Shown here: positions 36,968-46,188 of the stretch, piece after piece
Numbering within the stretch: position 1 is the stretch's first letter
Layout: each line of letters opens with the position of its first letter
NCBI RefSeq assembly: GCF_002101315.1
Contig: NZ_CP020777.1
Coordinates: forward strand, 868,001-932,000
DNA from: Candidatus Pelagibacter sp. RS39
Lineage (GTDB): Bacteria > Pseudomonadota > Alphaproteobacteria > Pelagibacterales > Pelagibacteraceae
Direction: 5' to 3'
DNA length: 64,000 nucleotides
The notes under the pieces: generated by a model
The model's input: the letters and a program-made list of their open reading frames with translations, nothing else
What the model was told of the DNA's origin: nothing
The model's database searches: none
Program-made: the position numbers and the translations under genes

Positions 36968-38752
36968 TTATTTTTTATTTTTTATAGATAAATTCAATTC
37001 TTTTAGTTGATTTTCACTTACATTTGAAGGTGCATTCATCATTAAATCCTGTGCATTTTGATTCATTGGAAACATCGTAACTTCTCGAATATTTTTTTCG
37101 TTTGCTAATAACATAATTATTCTATCAATTCCTGGGGCAATACCACCATGGGGTGGAGCACCATAACTTAAAGCATTTATCATCCCACTAAATTTTTGAT
37201 CAACATCAGATTTCGAATAGCCCGCAACAGTAAATAATTTATACATTAGATCTGGTATATGATTTCTAATTGCGCCTGAGGATAACTCTATTCCATTACA
37301 TACAATATCATATTGATATGCGAGTATTTCTAATGGTTTATCAAAATTAATTTTATCAATATCTCCTTGTGGCATTGAAAAAGGATTGTGACTAAATTTA
37401 ATTTTGTTTGTTTGATTATCTATTTCATACATTGGATAATCTACAATCCAGCAGAATGCGAAAACATTTTCATCGATTAAACCTAAATCTTTTCCAATCT
37501 TATCTCTAGCTAATGCAGTTATCTTTTCTACTTCTTCTAATTTACCACAAGCAAGAAAAATACTATCGCCTACTTTTGCCTCAGTTTTAATCATTATTTC
37601 ATTTAATGATTCTTTTGAAAAAAATTTACCTACTGGTCCTTTCGCTGAAATTTCTTTTTCTTTTTCAATTGTAAAGTAAGCAAGTCCTGAAGCACCTTGT
37701 TCTTTGGCCCATTTATCAATATTATCGAAAAAACTTCGCGGTTTATCTTTTGTATTTTTTGTTACAATACATCTGACTTTAGATCCAGATTTAACTAGTT
37801 TTTTAAATATTTCAAAAGAAACATCTTCCCTTAAAAAAATTTCAGTGATGTCACTAATAATTAATGGATTTCTTAAGTCTGGTTTATCTGTTCCATATTT
37901 AATCATTGACTCTTTAAATGAAATTCTTGGAAACTGATTAAACAATAACTTTTTATTTGAAAACTTCTTGAATGTATTAATAAATAGCTTCTCTACTACA
38001 TTAAATACATCTTCTTGCTCAACAAAAGACATTTCTAGATCTAATTGATAGAATTCCCCAGGACTTCTATCTGCTCGTGCGTCTTCGTCTCTAAAACACG
38101 GGGCAATCTGAAAGTACTTATCAAAGCCAGAGACCATAACTAATTGTTTGAATTGTTGAGGAGCTTGAGGAAGTGCATAAAACTTACCAGGATTTAATCT
38201 ACTTGGCACTAAAAAATCTCTTGCTCCCTCAGGACTTGATGAAGTCAAAATTGGTGTTTGAAATTCTAAAAATCCTAACTTATTCATTTCATTTCTAATA
38301 AATGAAATTACTTTTGATCTTAATATAATATTTTCATGAATTTTTTTTCTTCTTAAATCTAAAAAACGATACTTGAGTCTTATTTCTTCGGCATACTCTC
38401 GATCAGAAAAAACTGGTAAAGGAAGTTCTTTACATTCACCAAGAACTTGAAAATTTTTGATTACTACCTCAATTTCTCCTGTTTCGATATCATTATTTAC
38501 TGACTCTTTTGACCTTTCAACAACTTCTCCCTCAATTTTAATTACAGTTTCTAATTGTATTTTTTCCAAAATTTTAAAATTAGAATTTTCTTTATCTATT
38601 ATACACTGTGTAATTCCGTAATTATCCCTCAGATCTATAAACAAAAGATTTCCGTGGTCTCTTTTTTTGTTTATCCAACCAGATATAGTTACCTTATCTC
38701 CAACTTTTTCTTTTCTTAATTCGTTACATTTATGAGTTCTAAATTTGTTCAA
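36968..38752 (-). CDS. aspS: Aspartyl-tRNA synthetase
   Basis: A 594-residue class II synthetase with the N-terminal OB anticodon domain (GWINKKRDHGNLLFIDLRDN), motif 2 in YFQIAPCFRDEDARADRSPG, a bacterial GAD insert (about residues 290-410), and motif 3 GAPPHGGIAPGIDRIIMLLA. The length and GAD domain fit bacterial AspRS, probably the non-discriminating Asp/Asn type usual in Alphaproteobacteria lacking AsnRS, which I cannot verify here. It abuts the Hda-like gene by one base. Confidence 0.95.
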   Translation of the reverse strand: MNKFRTHKCNELRKEKVGDKVTISGWINKKRDHGNLLFIDLRDNYGITQCIIDKENSNFKILEKIQLETVIKIEGEVVERSKESVNNDIETGEIEVVIKNFQVLGECKELPLPVFSDREYAEEIRLKYRFLDLRRKKIHENIILRSKVISFIRNEMNKLGFLEFQTPILTSSSPEGARDFLVPSRLNPGKFYALPQAPQQFKQLVMVSGFDKYFQIAPCFRDEDARADRSPGEFYQLDLEMSFVEQEDVFNVVEKLFINTFKKFSNKKLLFNQFPRISFKESMIKYGTDKPDLRNPLIISDITEIFLREDVSFEIFKKLVKSGSKVRCIVTKNTKDKPRSFFDNIDKWAKEQGASGLAYFTIEKEKEISAKGPVGKFFSKESLNEIMIKTEAKVGDSIFLACGKLEEVEKITALARDKIGKDLGLIDENVFAFCWIVDYPMYEIDNQTNKIKFSHNPFSMPQGDIDKINFDKPLEILAYQYDIVCNGIELSSGAIRNHIPDLMYKLFTVAGYSKSDVDQKFSGMINALSYGAPPHGGIAPGIDRIIMLLANEKNIREVTMFPMNQNAQDLMMNAPSNVSENQLKELNLSIKNKK

Positions 38753-39415
38753 TTATTCTCCTAAGACTTCTTTGATAATTTTAAAGTCAATTGATTTTTT
38801 TTTTTTTAAACTTAATTGATCGATCTTATATATGAATTCATGTATTTTGCTATATGATCTCTCAATTCTTTTAACAATAAATTCAATAAATTTATCGTCC
38901 AAAGAGATTTGTCGATCAGATAAATTTTTTAATATAATAGCGAATATTAACTCATCATCGGGTTTTTCAATATTTAATAAAATAAAGTTTTTTGCTCTTG
39001 ACCTTAAATCTTTTAAGTTGAAATTGATATCAACAATTGTTTTTACAGATGTAACAATAATAAATTTATTGTCTTGCTCTATTAAATTAAAAAGACTGTA
39101 AAGTAATTTTTCATCAATATCTGAAGACAAATTTTCAATTACAATATTTTCATAAATCTTTATCTTTTTTAAATCATCATTTTCTAAAGATTTACCCTCA
39201 AACTTTATGCCTTTATTTTTATGTAAAAAAATATTCATTAAATGAGTTTTTCCAGAAAGCTTCTCCCCTGTGACATTAACAAAATTTCTTTCCCATTTTG
39301 GCCATATGTTTAAAAAATCAAAAACATGTTTATTACTTTTGGAGAGGTAAAAATCATCATTTTTAAAATTTTTGTCATAATCAAATTTGATTATTGTTTG
39401 ATCTAAGTCTCTCAT
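38753..39415 (-). CDS. hda: DnaA-homologous regulator, Hda-like
   Basis: A 220-residue DnaA-family ATPase lacking the DNA-binding domain IV. The opening QTIIKFDYDKNFKNDDFYLS with WPKWERNFVNVTGEKLSGKT contains a P-loop (GEKLSGKT), and DLRSRAKNFILLNIEKPDDE is the sensor/arginine-finger region. Hda proteins with the DNA clamp stimulate DnaA-ATP hydrolysis to prevent re-initiation. The start overlaps the DUF2066 gene by four bases. The purM neighbourhood is standard for alphaproteobacterial hda. Confidence 0.85.
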   Translation of the reverse strand: MRDLDQTIIKFDYDKNFKNDDFYLSKSNKHVFDFLNIWPKWERNFVNVTGEKLSGKTHLMNIFLHKNKGIKFEGKSLENDDLKKIKIYENIVIENLSSDIDEKLLYSLFNLIEQDNKFIIVTSVKTIVDINFNLKDLRSRAKNFILLNIEKPDDELIFAIILKNLSDRQISLDDKFIEFIVKRIERSYSKIHEFIYKIDQLSLKKKKSIDFKIIKEVLGE

Positions 39416-40473
39416 TCAATCATCCAAACTTTTTTTTGCGTATTTAAATTATATTTTTTATTTTTCATTATTTTAATAAAATTTTGGACTGTTCCATTAA
39501 ATAAAACTTCATAAAATATGAATTCTTTATCAAATTTTTCTACAGAATAGTCACTTACCATATCTATTTCATTTAAAAACAATTCAAAATTATTCGATTT
39601 TTTTAATTCATCATTTTTAATCTTAATTTTTATAGGAACTTTTATTGAGGTATTTATTTCATTCAATTTTTTCCAAGTATCGTCAAATAAATTTTTCAAA
39701 TTCTCGATTAAGAAATTGAGGTCTGTTTTGTTATCTATATTGATATTTTTAAAAGTATCATTCTTTATTATCTCATTTTTATCGTTATAAATTTTTGTTA
39801 AAATTCTTATCTCATTTTTATCTTTGAAAATTAGGGAAATGATAGAATTCTTTAAAAAATATTTTTTTGTAATCTCATTAAAATCATAAGTTTCTATTAC
39901 ATCTAATTTTTCTTTGATAAGATTTAAATCTTCAAGGTCCTCTGAGGGAAGTAAATATTCTATTAATTGATATCTTTTATTTGTTTTATTCCAATCAGCA
40001 TAAATGGGATTATTTGAAAAAATCGAAATATCGTTACCCTTTTCATTTATTATGACTGGGATAAATAAAAATTGTTCTTTAAGTATTCGTGATGGAAAAA
40101 TGTTTTTTTTTTCCAAATATCTAAAAATTTTTTTTTTATCAAATGAAACACCAAGATTTACATAATATTTTTGATTTATAAATTTTTCTTCTTTAATCGA
40201 GAATGTTTCAATCATGCTTTTGATTTCATTTAACCTTATATTGTCAATTTTTTCAAAATCTTGTGATTTGATTAAAGAGTAGACTATTTCAAAAAAAGCT
40301 TTTTTGAACCCCAAATCAATTACTTTATTTTTATCAAAATTGATTTCGAATGGCTGAGTAATTTCAATATCATTGATTTCAAAAGATTTTGCTTTAACAA
40401 CCTCTGTGGAAAAAAAAAATATTATTAAAGCTAGAGTAGAAAAAAAAATATATAAATGTTTGATATTAAGCAT
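39412..40473 (-). CDS. DUF2066 family protein
   Basis: A 353-residue protein with an N-terminal signal/anchor (LYIFFSTLALIIFFFSTEVV) and a region matching DUF2066 in place and layout: KAFFEIVYSLIKSQDFEKID, then YYVNLGVSFDKKKIFRYLEK. DUF2066 genes regularly lie between hda and purM in Alphaproteobacteria. The function is unknown; it is predicted to be periplasmic or membrane-attached. The sequence is diverged, so the family call rests partly on context. Confidence 0.75.
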   Translation of the reverse strand: MLNIKHLYIFFSTLALIIFFFSTEVVKAKSFEINDIEITQPFEINFDKNKVIDLGFKKAFFEIVYSLIKSQDFEKIDNIRLNEIKSMIETFSIKEEKFINQKYYVNLGVSFDKKKIFRYLEKKNIFPSRILKEQFLFIPVIINEKGNDISIFSNNPIYADWNKTNKRYQLIEYLLPSEDLEDLNLIKEKLDVIETYDFNEITKKYFLKNSIISLIFKDKNEIRILTKIYNDKNEIIKNDTFKNINIDNKTDLNFLIENLKNLFDDTWKKLNEINTSIKVPIKIKIKNDELKKSNNFELFLNEIDMVSDYSVEKFDKEFIFYEVLFNGTVQNFIKIMKNKKYNLNTQKKVWMIE

Positions 40474-40496
40474 GCTTAAATTTAAAACCTATAATA

Positions 40497-41525
40497 ATGA
40501 ATAAAAATCTCTTTACCTATAAAAAAAGTGGGGTCAATATTAATGCTGCAGATAAATTTGTAAGTTTCATATCTAGTATTTCATCAAAAAAAAGAGGCAA
40601 TAAAAAGAATGCTAATATTGGTGGTTTTGGTTCAGTCACAGATTTGCCAAAAAATATAAAAAATGCAAAAATAGTTGCCTGCACTGATGGAGTGGGAACC
40701 AAAATAGAGATCGCAAACCTACTAAATAAATATGACACTATAGGAATAGATTTAGTTGCTATGAGTGTAAATGATTTAATTGTACAAGGAGCAAGACCCT
40801 TATTTTTTTTAGACTACATTTCAATTAATAAAATCGACTTAAAAAAGATGAAATCAATAATTCGTGGAATAGTTAAAGGGTGTGATATTGCAGAATGTAG
40901 TTTGGTTGGTGGTGAGACTGCCGAAATGCCAGATACTTATGAGAAAGGTAAATTTGATATAGCTGGTTTCGCTGTTGGAATTACAGATAAAAAAAAAATA
41001 CTTTATAAAAGTAAGATAAAAAAGGGAGATTTAATTTTAGCTGTTCCATCTAGTGGTTTACATTCAAATGGTTTTTCACTTGTTAGGCATTTATTAAAAA
41101 TTAAAAAGATAAATATAAAAAAAGATTTATTTCTCAAAAAAGAACTTATAAAGCCAACGAAAATTTATGTAAAAGAAATCTTAAATCTTGTGAAAAGAAA
41201 TTTATTAAATGGTTGCGCTAATATTACTGGTGGTGGATTAGCCGATAACATTAGTAGAGTTATTCCCAATAACTTATCTGCAGAAATAGATTTAAATAGA
41301 ATTAAACCTCTAAAGATTTTTAATTGGCTTAAGAAATATAAAATCAGTGATAAAGAAATGCTTAAAACTTTTAACTGTGGAGTTGGTTTTTGTTTAATTA
41401 TAAACCCCAAATATATAAAAAAGATTAATAAATTTTTTCCAAAAGAATATAAACCTTATGTTATTGGTAAAATTTCTAAAAATAGAATTAAAGTAAGTCT
41501 TAATGGTAAAGTTAACTGGCTATAA
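40497..41525 (+). CDS. purM: Phosphoribosylaminoimidazole synthetase (AIR synthetase)
   Basis: A 342-residue enzyme. IGGFGSVTDLPKNIKNAKIV, ACTDGVGTKIEIANLLNKYD, GIDLVAMSVNDLIVQGARPL, VGGETAEMPDTYEKGKFDIA and LPSSGLHSNGFSLVR-type VPSSGLHSNGFSLVRHL are characteristic. It closes the imidazole ring in purine synthesis. The start is 24 bases from the divergent DUF2066 start, and the 3' end overlaps purN by 23 bases, consistent with coupled translation. Confidence 0.95.
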   Translation: MNKNLFTYKKSGVNINAADKFVSFISSISSKKRGNKKNANIGGFGSVTDLPKNIKNAKIVACTDGVGTKIEIANLLNKYDTIGIDLVAMSVNDLIVQGARPLFFLDYISINKIDLKKMKSIIRGIVKGCDIAECSLVGGETAEMPDTYEKGKFDIAGFAVGITDKKKILYKSKIKKGDLILAVPSSGLHSNGFSLVRHLLKIKKINIKKDLFLKKELIKPTKIYVKEILNLVKRNLLNGCANITGGGLADNISRVIPNNLSAEIDLNRIKPLKIFNWLKKYKISDKEMLKTFNCGVGFCLIINPKYIKKINKFFPKEYKPYVIGKISKNRIKVSLNGKVNWL

Positions 41526-42084
41526 AAAAATTAAGGCTGCAGTTTTTATTTCTGGTAATGGAAGTAACTTAAAATCTTTAATAAAATTTTCCAAAAAGAA
41601 AAAATCACCAATTTCTATCGATTTAATAATCTCAAATAACCCTAAAGCTAAAGGTTTAAAACTTGGAAAAATAAATAAGATAAAAAGAAAGGTATATAAT
41701 TTTAAAAAAAAATATAAAATTGAAAATCAGATACTTTCTGATTTAAAGGAGCATAAAGTCAAAATGATATGTTTGGCAGGATTTATGGAAATTTTATCCA
41801 GAAATTTTATCAATAAATTTAAAGGTAAAATTTTGAATATTCATCCTTCATTACTTCCTAAATATAAAGGGTTAAATACTCATCAAAGAGCCTTGGATAA
41901 TAATGAAAAATATTCAGGGTGTACAGTTCATTTTGTTAATTCGAAGTTAGATTCTGGAAAAATAATTTTACAAAAAAAAATAAAAATCACAAAAAATGAT
42001 ACTAAAAACTCTCTAGCCAGAAAAGTACTTATTCAAGAACATAAGCTTTATCCAAGATCTATATTAAAAATTTTTAATCTTTGA
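41503..42084 (+). CDS. purN: Phosphoribosylglycinamide formyltransferase
   Basis: A 193-residue GAR transformylase. AAVFISGNGSNLKSLIKF is the phosphate-binding head, LAGFMEILSRNFINKFKGKI leads to the active-site Asn-His of LNIHPSLLPKYKGLNTHQRA, and SGCTVHFVNSKLDSGKIILQ carries the catalytic Asp. It transfers formyl from formyl-tetrahydrofolate in purine synthesis. The start overlaps purM by 23 bases and the stop overlaps the convergent ndk by 11. Confidence 0.94.
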   Translation: MVKLTGYKKIKAAVFISGNGSNLKSLIKFSKKKKSPISIDLIISNNPKAKGLKLGKINKIKRKVYNFKKKYKIENQILSDLKEHKVKMICLAGFMEILSRNFINKFKGKILNIHPSLLPKYKGLNTHQRALDNNEKYSGCTVHFVNSKLDSGKIILQKKIKITKNDTKNSLARKVLIQEHKLYPRSILKIFNL

Positions 42085-42484
42085 AAAAGAAATCTATTTC
42101 TATTTTAGCATTATCAACACTATCTGATCCATGCACAGAATTTTTATCAATCGAGATTCCATATTTTTTTCGAATAGTTCCCTCCTCAGCATCTTTTGGA
42201 TTTGTAGCTCCCATAAGTTCTCTATTCCCTTTAACTGCATTCTCTTTTTGAAGTATCATAACAACTATTGGGCCCGAAGAAAGATATTCACATAAATCAT
42301 TATAAAATGGCTTTGTTTCGTGAACCTTATAAAATTTTTCAGCCTCAGCCTTTTCAATTTGAATTTTTTTTTCTTTTAGAATTTGGAAACCATTACTTTT
42401 GAACATTTCTTTAATTTCGCTTTCAAGATTTCTTTCTACAGCATCTGGTTTAATAATAGATAAGGTTTGTTCAATATTACTCAT
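42074..42484 (-). CDS. ndk: Nucleoside diphosphate kinase
   Basis: A 136-residue NDK. QTLSIIKPDAVERNL opens it; the active-site His lies in DKNSVHGSDSVDNAKIEIDF, and NRELMGATNPKDAEEGTIRK is the usual nucleotide-binding segment. It balances nucleoside triphosphates using ATP. The start overlaps the pepA stop by eight bases on the same strand, so it is cotranscribed with pepA. Confidence 0.95.
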   Translation of the reverse strand: MSNIEQTLSIIKPDAVERNLESEIKEMFKSNGFQILKEKKIQIEKAEAEKFYKVHETKPFYNDLCEYLSSGPIVVMILQKENAVKGNRELMGATNPKDAEEGTIRKKYGISIDKNSVHGSDSVDNAKIEIDFFFKD

Positions 42485-43931
42485 AATGATCCTCTATAAG
42501 TTTGTTTAATAATCTAACTCCGTAACCTGTTGCACCGCCTGAATTTAAGGCTCCACCATACTTAGAAAAAGCCATTCCAGCTATATCTAAATGAGCCCAA
42601 GGTGTTTTATTTAAAATAAATCTTTGTAAAAATTGTGCAGCAGTAGTTGAGCCAGCTCCACCAACATAATTAATATTTTGCATGTCCGCATTTTTTGAGT
42701 CTATCAATTTATCGTAATTTTTATTTAAAGGCATTCTCCAGACCTTTTCTTCAACATGCTCACCCGACTTGATCAATTGTTGAGATAATTTATCATCATT
42801 AGAAAATAAACCTGCATATTCAGAGCCTAGTGAAACAATAATTGCTCCTGTCAAAGTTGCTAAATCTACAATAAACTTTGGTTTAAACTTTTCTTCAGTA
42901 AAGGTAAGTGCATCTGCAAGCACCAATCTTCCTTCCGCATCAGTATTTAAAATCTCAACTGTTTTACCACTATAAGACTTGACAATATCACCAGGTCTTT
43001 GGGCATTGCCTCCAGGCATATTTTCAACTAGTCCAACCACTCCCACTGCATTAATTTTTGCTTTTCTTAAAGCTAAGCTTTTCATCAATCCAACTACTAC
43101 TGCAGAGCCTGCCATGTCGTAAGTCATGTCTTCCATAAACTTAGCTGGCTTTAATGATATACCGCCGGTATCAAAACAAACACCTTTGCCAACAAAAGCT
43201 AAAGGTTTGGATTTATCTTTTTTTCCATTCCATTCCATTGTTACAAGATAAGATCCCCTAATACTTCCTTGACCAACACCAAGCAAGGTATTCATACCTA
43301 ATTTTTTTAATTCTTTATCATTATAAATTTTAATTTTTAAACCAAATTTACTTAAAGTTTTTATTCGTTTAGCATATTCATCTGGATGTAAAATATTTCC
43401 GGGCTCTGATACTAAATCTCTAGTATAAAAAGTCCCTTTCTCTATAGAACTAAACTTTAATTGATCTTTATTATTTGGAATGTTCTTACCTATTACATTA
43501 ATAGAAATGTCACCTTTGTCTTTTGTTGTTTTATATTTTTCAAATTTATAGGATTTTAGTTTTATTCCGTGTAAAAAATATCCAAGAATATTTTTTAATC
43601 CGTTTGGAATAGTGTCTGAATTTACGATATATTGTGTTTCTTTTAACTCATTTAAAATAACATAACTTTTGGCACCTAAATTTTCTGCATCAGAATCTGT
43701 AAGATTTTTTTTGAGTGAAACTAAAATTATTTTTTTTTTTGAGCTAATATCAAAAGTAACAATTTTTTTTTTTGTATCTTTTTTATTGATCAAATCTGAA
43801 ATGTAAGAATATTCAGTTTTAGATATATGTTTTTTTAAACCAATAATATTGAATTTTTCATCAGCGAATAATATTAAATTTGCACTAGATTTACTAAATG
43901 CCTGCTTTTTAAAATTAACTTTAATATTCAT
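42477..43931 (-). CDS. pepA: Leucyl aminopeptidase (M17)
   Basis: A dizinc aminopeptidase of 484 residues from the chosen start (MNIKVNFKKQ); an ATG five codons upstream at 43946 is also in frame. The C-terminal catalytic domain has AFVGKGVCFDTGGISLKPAK, EDMTYDMAGSAVVVGLM and EILNTDAEGRLVLADALTFT, which supply the metal ligands, plus AHLDIAGMAFSKYGGALNSG near the end. It trims N-terminal residues from peptides in the cytoplasm. It is divergent from lptF. Confidence 0.94.
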   Translation of the reverse strand: MNIKVNFKKQAFSKSSANLILFADEKFNIIGLKKHISKTEYSYISDLINKKDTKKKIVTFDISSKKKIILVSLKKNLTDSDAENLGAKSYVILNELKETQYIVNSDTIPNGLKNILGYFLHGIKLKSYKFEKYKTTKDKGDISINVIGKNIPNNKDQLKFSSIEKGTFYTRDLVSEPGNILHPDEYAKRIKTLSKFGLKIKIYNDKELKKLGMNTLLGVGQGSIRGSYLVTMEWNGKKDKSKPLAFVGKGVCFDTGGISLKPAKFMEDMTYDMAGSAVVVGLMKSLALRKAKINAVGVVGLVENMPGGNAQRPGDIVKSYSGKTVEILNTDAEGRLVLADALTFTEEKFKPKFIVDLATLTGAIIVSLGSEYAGLFSNDDKLSQQLIKSGEHVEEKVWRMPLNKNYDKLIDSKNADMQNINYVGGAGSTTAAQFLQRFILNKTPWAHLDIAGMAFSKYGGALNSGGATGYGVRLLNKLIEDHYE

Positions 43932-43991
43932 AAAAATTAAATACAATCTATACGAGATAGTGCTATATATGAGTAAAACAATTATATTTCA

Positions 43992-45116
43992 ATGGAAAAA
44001 ATACTATTTAGAAAATTAATTTTAGACATATCACTTAGGGCCCTGATTATTACATTTACAATAGGTTTAATTGTTTGGATAATTCAGGCTGCTAACTACC
44101 TTGATTTTGTGATCGATGATGGGCACAATTTTACAATTTATTTTTATTATAATTTATTTAATTTTCCAAAAATAATTCATAGAATTCTACCTTTTGTATT
44201 TGGTATCTCTGTTTTTTTTGAATTGATCAAATATGAAAGAAATAATGAATTACTTATATTTTGGACTAACGGTATCACTAAAAAAAAATTTATTTCTAAT
44301 TTAATTAATTTTTCAATAGTTATTATGTTTCTGCAAATTATGATTGGAAGCTTCATATCTCCATCAAGTCAATTAAAAGCAAGAGAATTTTTAAAAAATT
44401 CAAATATGGACTTCCTGCCTAGTTTAATTAAGCAAGGAAAATTTATAGATACTGTTTCTGGATTGACCATTTTCATTAATGAAAAAACAGATAAAAACTC
44501 TTTTAAAAATGTTTATATCCAGGAGGGAAATATTTTAGATTTAACATCAGATGATAATCAAATAATTTATGCAAAAGAAGGTTTTTTAGATAATAGAGAT
44601 AATAAAATATTTAAATTATTAGGTGGAAAAATAGTCAGTACTAACAATAATAGATTGATAAGTTTTGAATTTGACAAAATTGATTATGATTTATCAAAGT
44701 TTGGCTCTAGGACTATAAAAATTGCAAAAATGCAAGAATTGCCATCAAAAAAAATTATAGAATGTTCGATTAGTTTAATGAAAGGTATTAGTTATAGAGA
44801 GGAAATGTTCTTATGTGATTTTAATAGCCTAAAAAATATAAATCAAGAAATCTATAAAAGATTTATAAAACCGATCTACTTTCCACTTTTAACGTTAGTG
44901 TGTTGTTTTTTATTAACTTTTTCAAAGATTGAAAATAATTTTTCTTTTAAAACTATAAAAGTTTTCTTATATGTCTTTTTAGTTCTAGTTTTATCAGAAA
45001 TCTTAATGAGATATATAGAGGGCTCACAATTATTATTCATTTTAGTTATAATTTTACCAATAATAATTTATTTTTTAATTTATAAATTTTTAATTTCGAA
45101 AGTAAATTATGGTTAA
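43992..45116 (+). CDS. lptF: LPS export permease LptF
   Basis: A 374-residue YjgP/YjgQ-family permease with two N-terminal helices, a third pair around residues 95-120, a periplasmic domain of about 150 residues, and three C-terminal helices. The head IITFTIGLIVWIIQAANYLD and QLKAREFLKNSNMDFLPSLI, GKFIDTVSGLTIFINEK are typical of LptF. With LptG and the ATPase LptB (not in window) it extracts lipopolysaccharide from the inner membrane. It overlaps lptG by eight bases. Confidence 0.9.
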   Translation: MEKILFRKLILDISLRALIITFTIGLIVWIIQAANYLDFVIDDGHNFTIYFYYNLFNFPKIIHRILPFVFGISVFFELIKYERNNELLIFWTNGITKKKFISNLINFSIVIMFLQIMIGSFISPSSQLKAREFLKNSNMDFLPSLIKQGKFIDTVSGLTIFINEKTDKNSFKNVYIQEGNILDLTSDDNQIIYAKEGFLDNRDNKIFKLLGGKIVSTNNNRLISFEFDKIDYDLSKFGSRTIKIAKMQELPSKKIIECSISLMKGISYREEMFLCDFNSLKNINQEIYKRFIKPIYFPLLTLVCCFLLTFSKIENNFSFKTIKVFLYVFLVLVLSEILMRYIEGSQLLFILVIILPIIIYFLIYKFLISKVNYG

Positions 45117-46188
45117 AACATTAGATAGATATTTCATAAGTTTGTTTTTTAAAAAGTTATTGATACTAAGTGTCATCTTTTTTTCTTTATCATTTACATT
45201 AACAATTTTTGAGGAGATAACTTTTTTGAGTGACTCAACATCAGCTTTTTATTTGCCATTCATGTTAGCAATTTTTGATGCGCCTACTACCCTACTTGAA
45301 ATCTTTCCTTTTATAATTTTAATCACAGCACAACTTTTTTTTATAGAATTAGTAAAAAAAAAAGAAAATGAACTTATAAAAATAAATAATTTAAATAATT
45401 TATACTTGATTAAACTTTTAGCGATATGTTCTTTTCTTTTCGGTATCATAATAATCACAATTTATTATCCAATTTCCTCAAAATTAAAATTTATTTATTC
45501 TGATATAAAAAATGTTTATTCTGAAGATGGGAAATACCTTAAACATATAAATGATAATGGTATATGGATTAAAGATGAAATTAAAAATGAAATCTATATA
45601 ATTAATGGTGCTCAAAAAAAAGATCCTTATCTTGAAGATGTTTTTATTTCAAAATTTAATAATAATTTTGATTTAATAGAAAACATTTCTGCTAAAAAAA
45701 TCGATATAACCTCTGATGAATGGATTATAGAAAATCCAATAATATTCAAAAATAATCAACAAATACAATTAAATGAGAATATAATATTAAAGACTCACTT
45801 TAATATTGATAAAATCAATAGCTCTTTTAGAAATCTTAATTCATTCAATTTATTTCAATTAATAGATATAAAAAGAGAAAACATATTGTTGGGTTATTCC
45901 TCACAAGATATTGATTTACATCTTTTGAGAATCATATCACTTCCAATTTATTTTACTATTTTGGTAATCATTTCATCAATTATTATGCTAAATATAAAAA
46001 AAAATAAGCCATATATTTTTCATGTTTTATTAGGTATCTCACTGTCTGTGATTATATATTACATAAATAATATCTTTAATGTTTTTGGACTAACAAATAA
46101 AATACCAATTTATTTATCTATATTTTTTCCTATGATTTTTTTAAGTATAATTTCAATAGTTGGTTTAATAAGGATAAATGAAAAATAG
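45109..46188 (+). CDS. lptG: LPS export permease LptG
   Basis: A 359-residue partner of LptF with the same six-helix plan. LDRYFISLFFKKLLILSVIF opens it, FDAPTTLLEIFPFIILITAQ is the conserved coupling region, and NDNGIWIKDEIKNEIYIING lies in the periplasmic domain. Order lptF-lptG-lptD-surA-pdxA-rsmA is a standard alphaproteobacterial operon. The stop overlaps the lptD start by 11 bases. Confidence 0.9.
   Translation: MVKTLDRYFISLFFKKLLILSVIFFSLSFTLTIFEEITFLSDSTSAFYLPFMLAIFDAPTTLLEIFPFIILITAQLFFIELVKKKENELIKINNLNNLYLIKLLAICSFLFGIIIITIYYPISSKLKFIYSDIKNVYSEDGKYLKHINDNGIWIKDEIKNEIYIINGAQKKDPYLEDVFISKFNNNFDLIENISAKKIDITSDEWIIENPIIFKNNQQIQLNENIILKTHFNIDKINSSFRNLNSFNLFQLIDIKRENILLGYSSQDIDLHLLRIISLPIYFTILVIISSIIMLNIKKNKPYIFHVLLGISLSVIIYYINNIFNVFGLTNKIPIYLSIFFPMIFLSIISIVGLIRINEK

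Noticed and set aside
43730..43770. Long T runs inside pepA as possible slippage or phase-variation sites
   Set aside because: Similar runs occur throughout the window in intact genes, as expected from the base composition, and the frame is uninterrupted.
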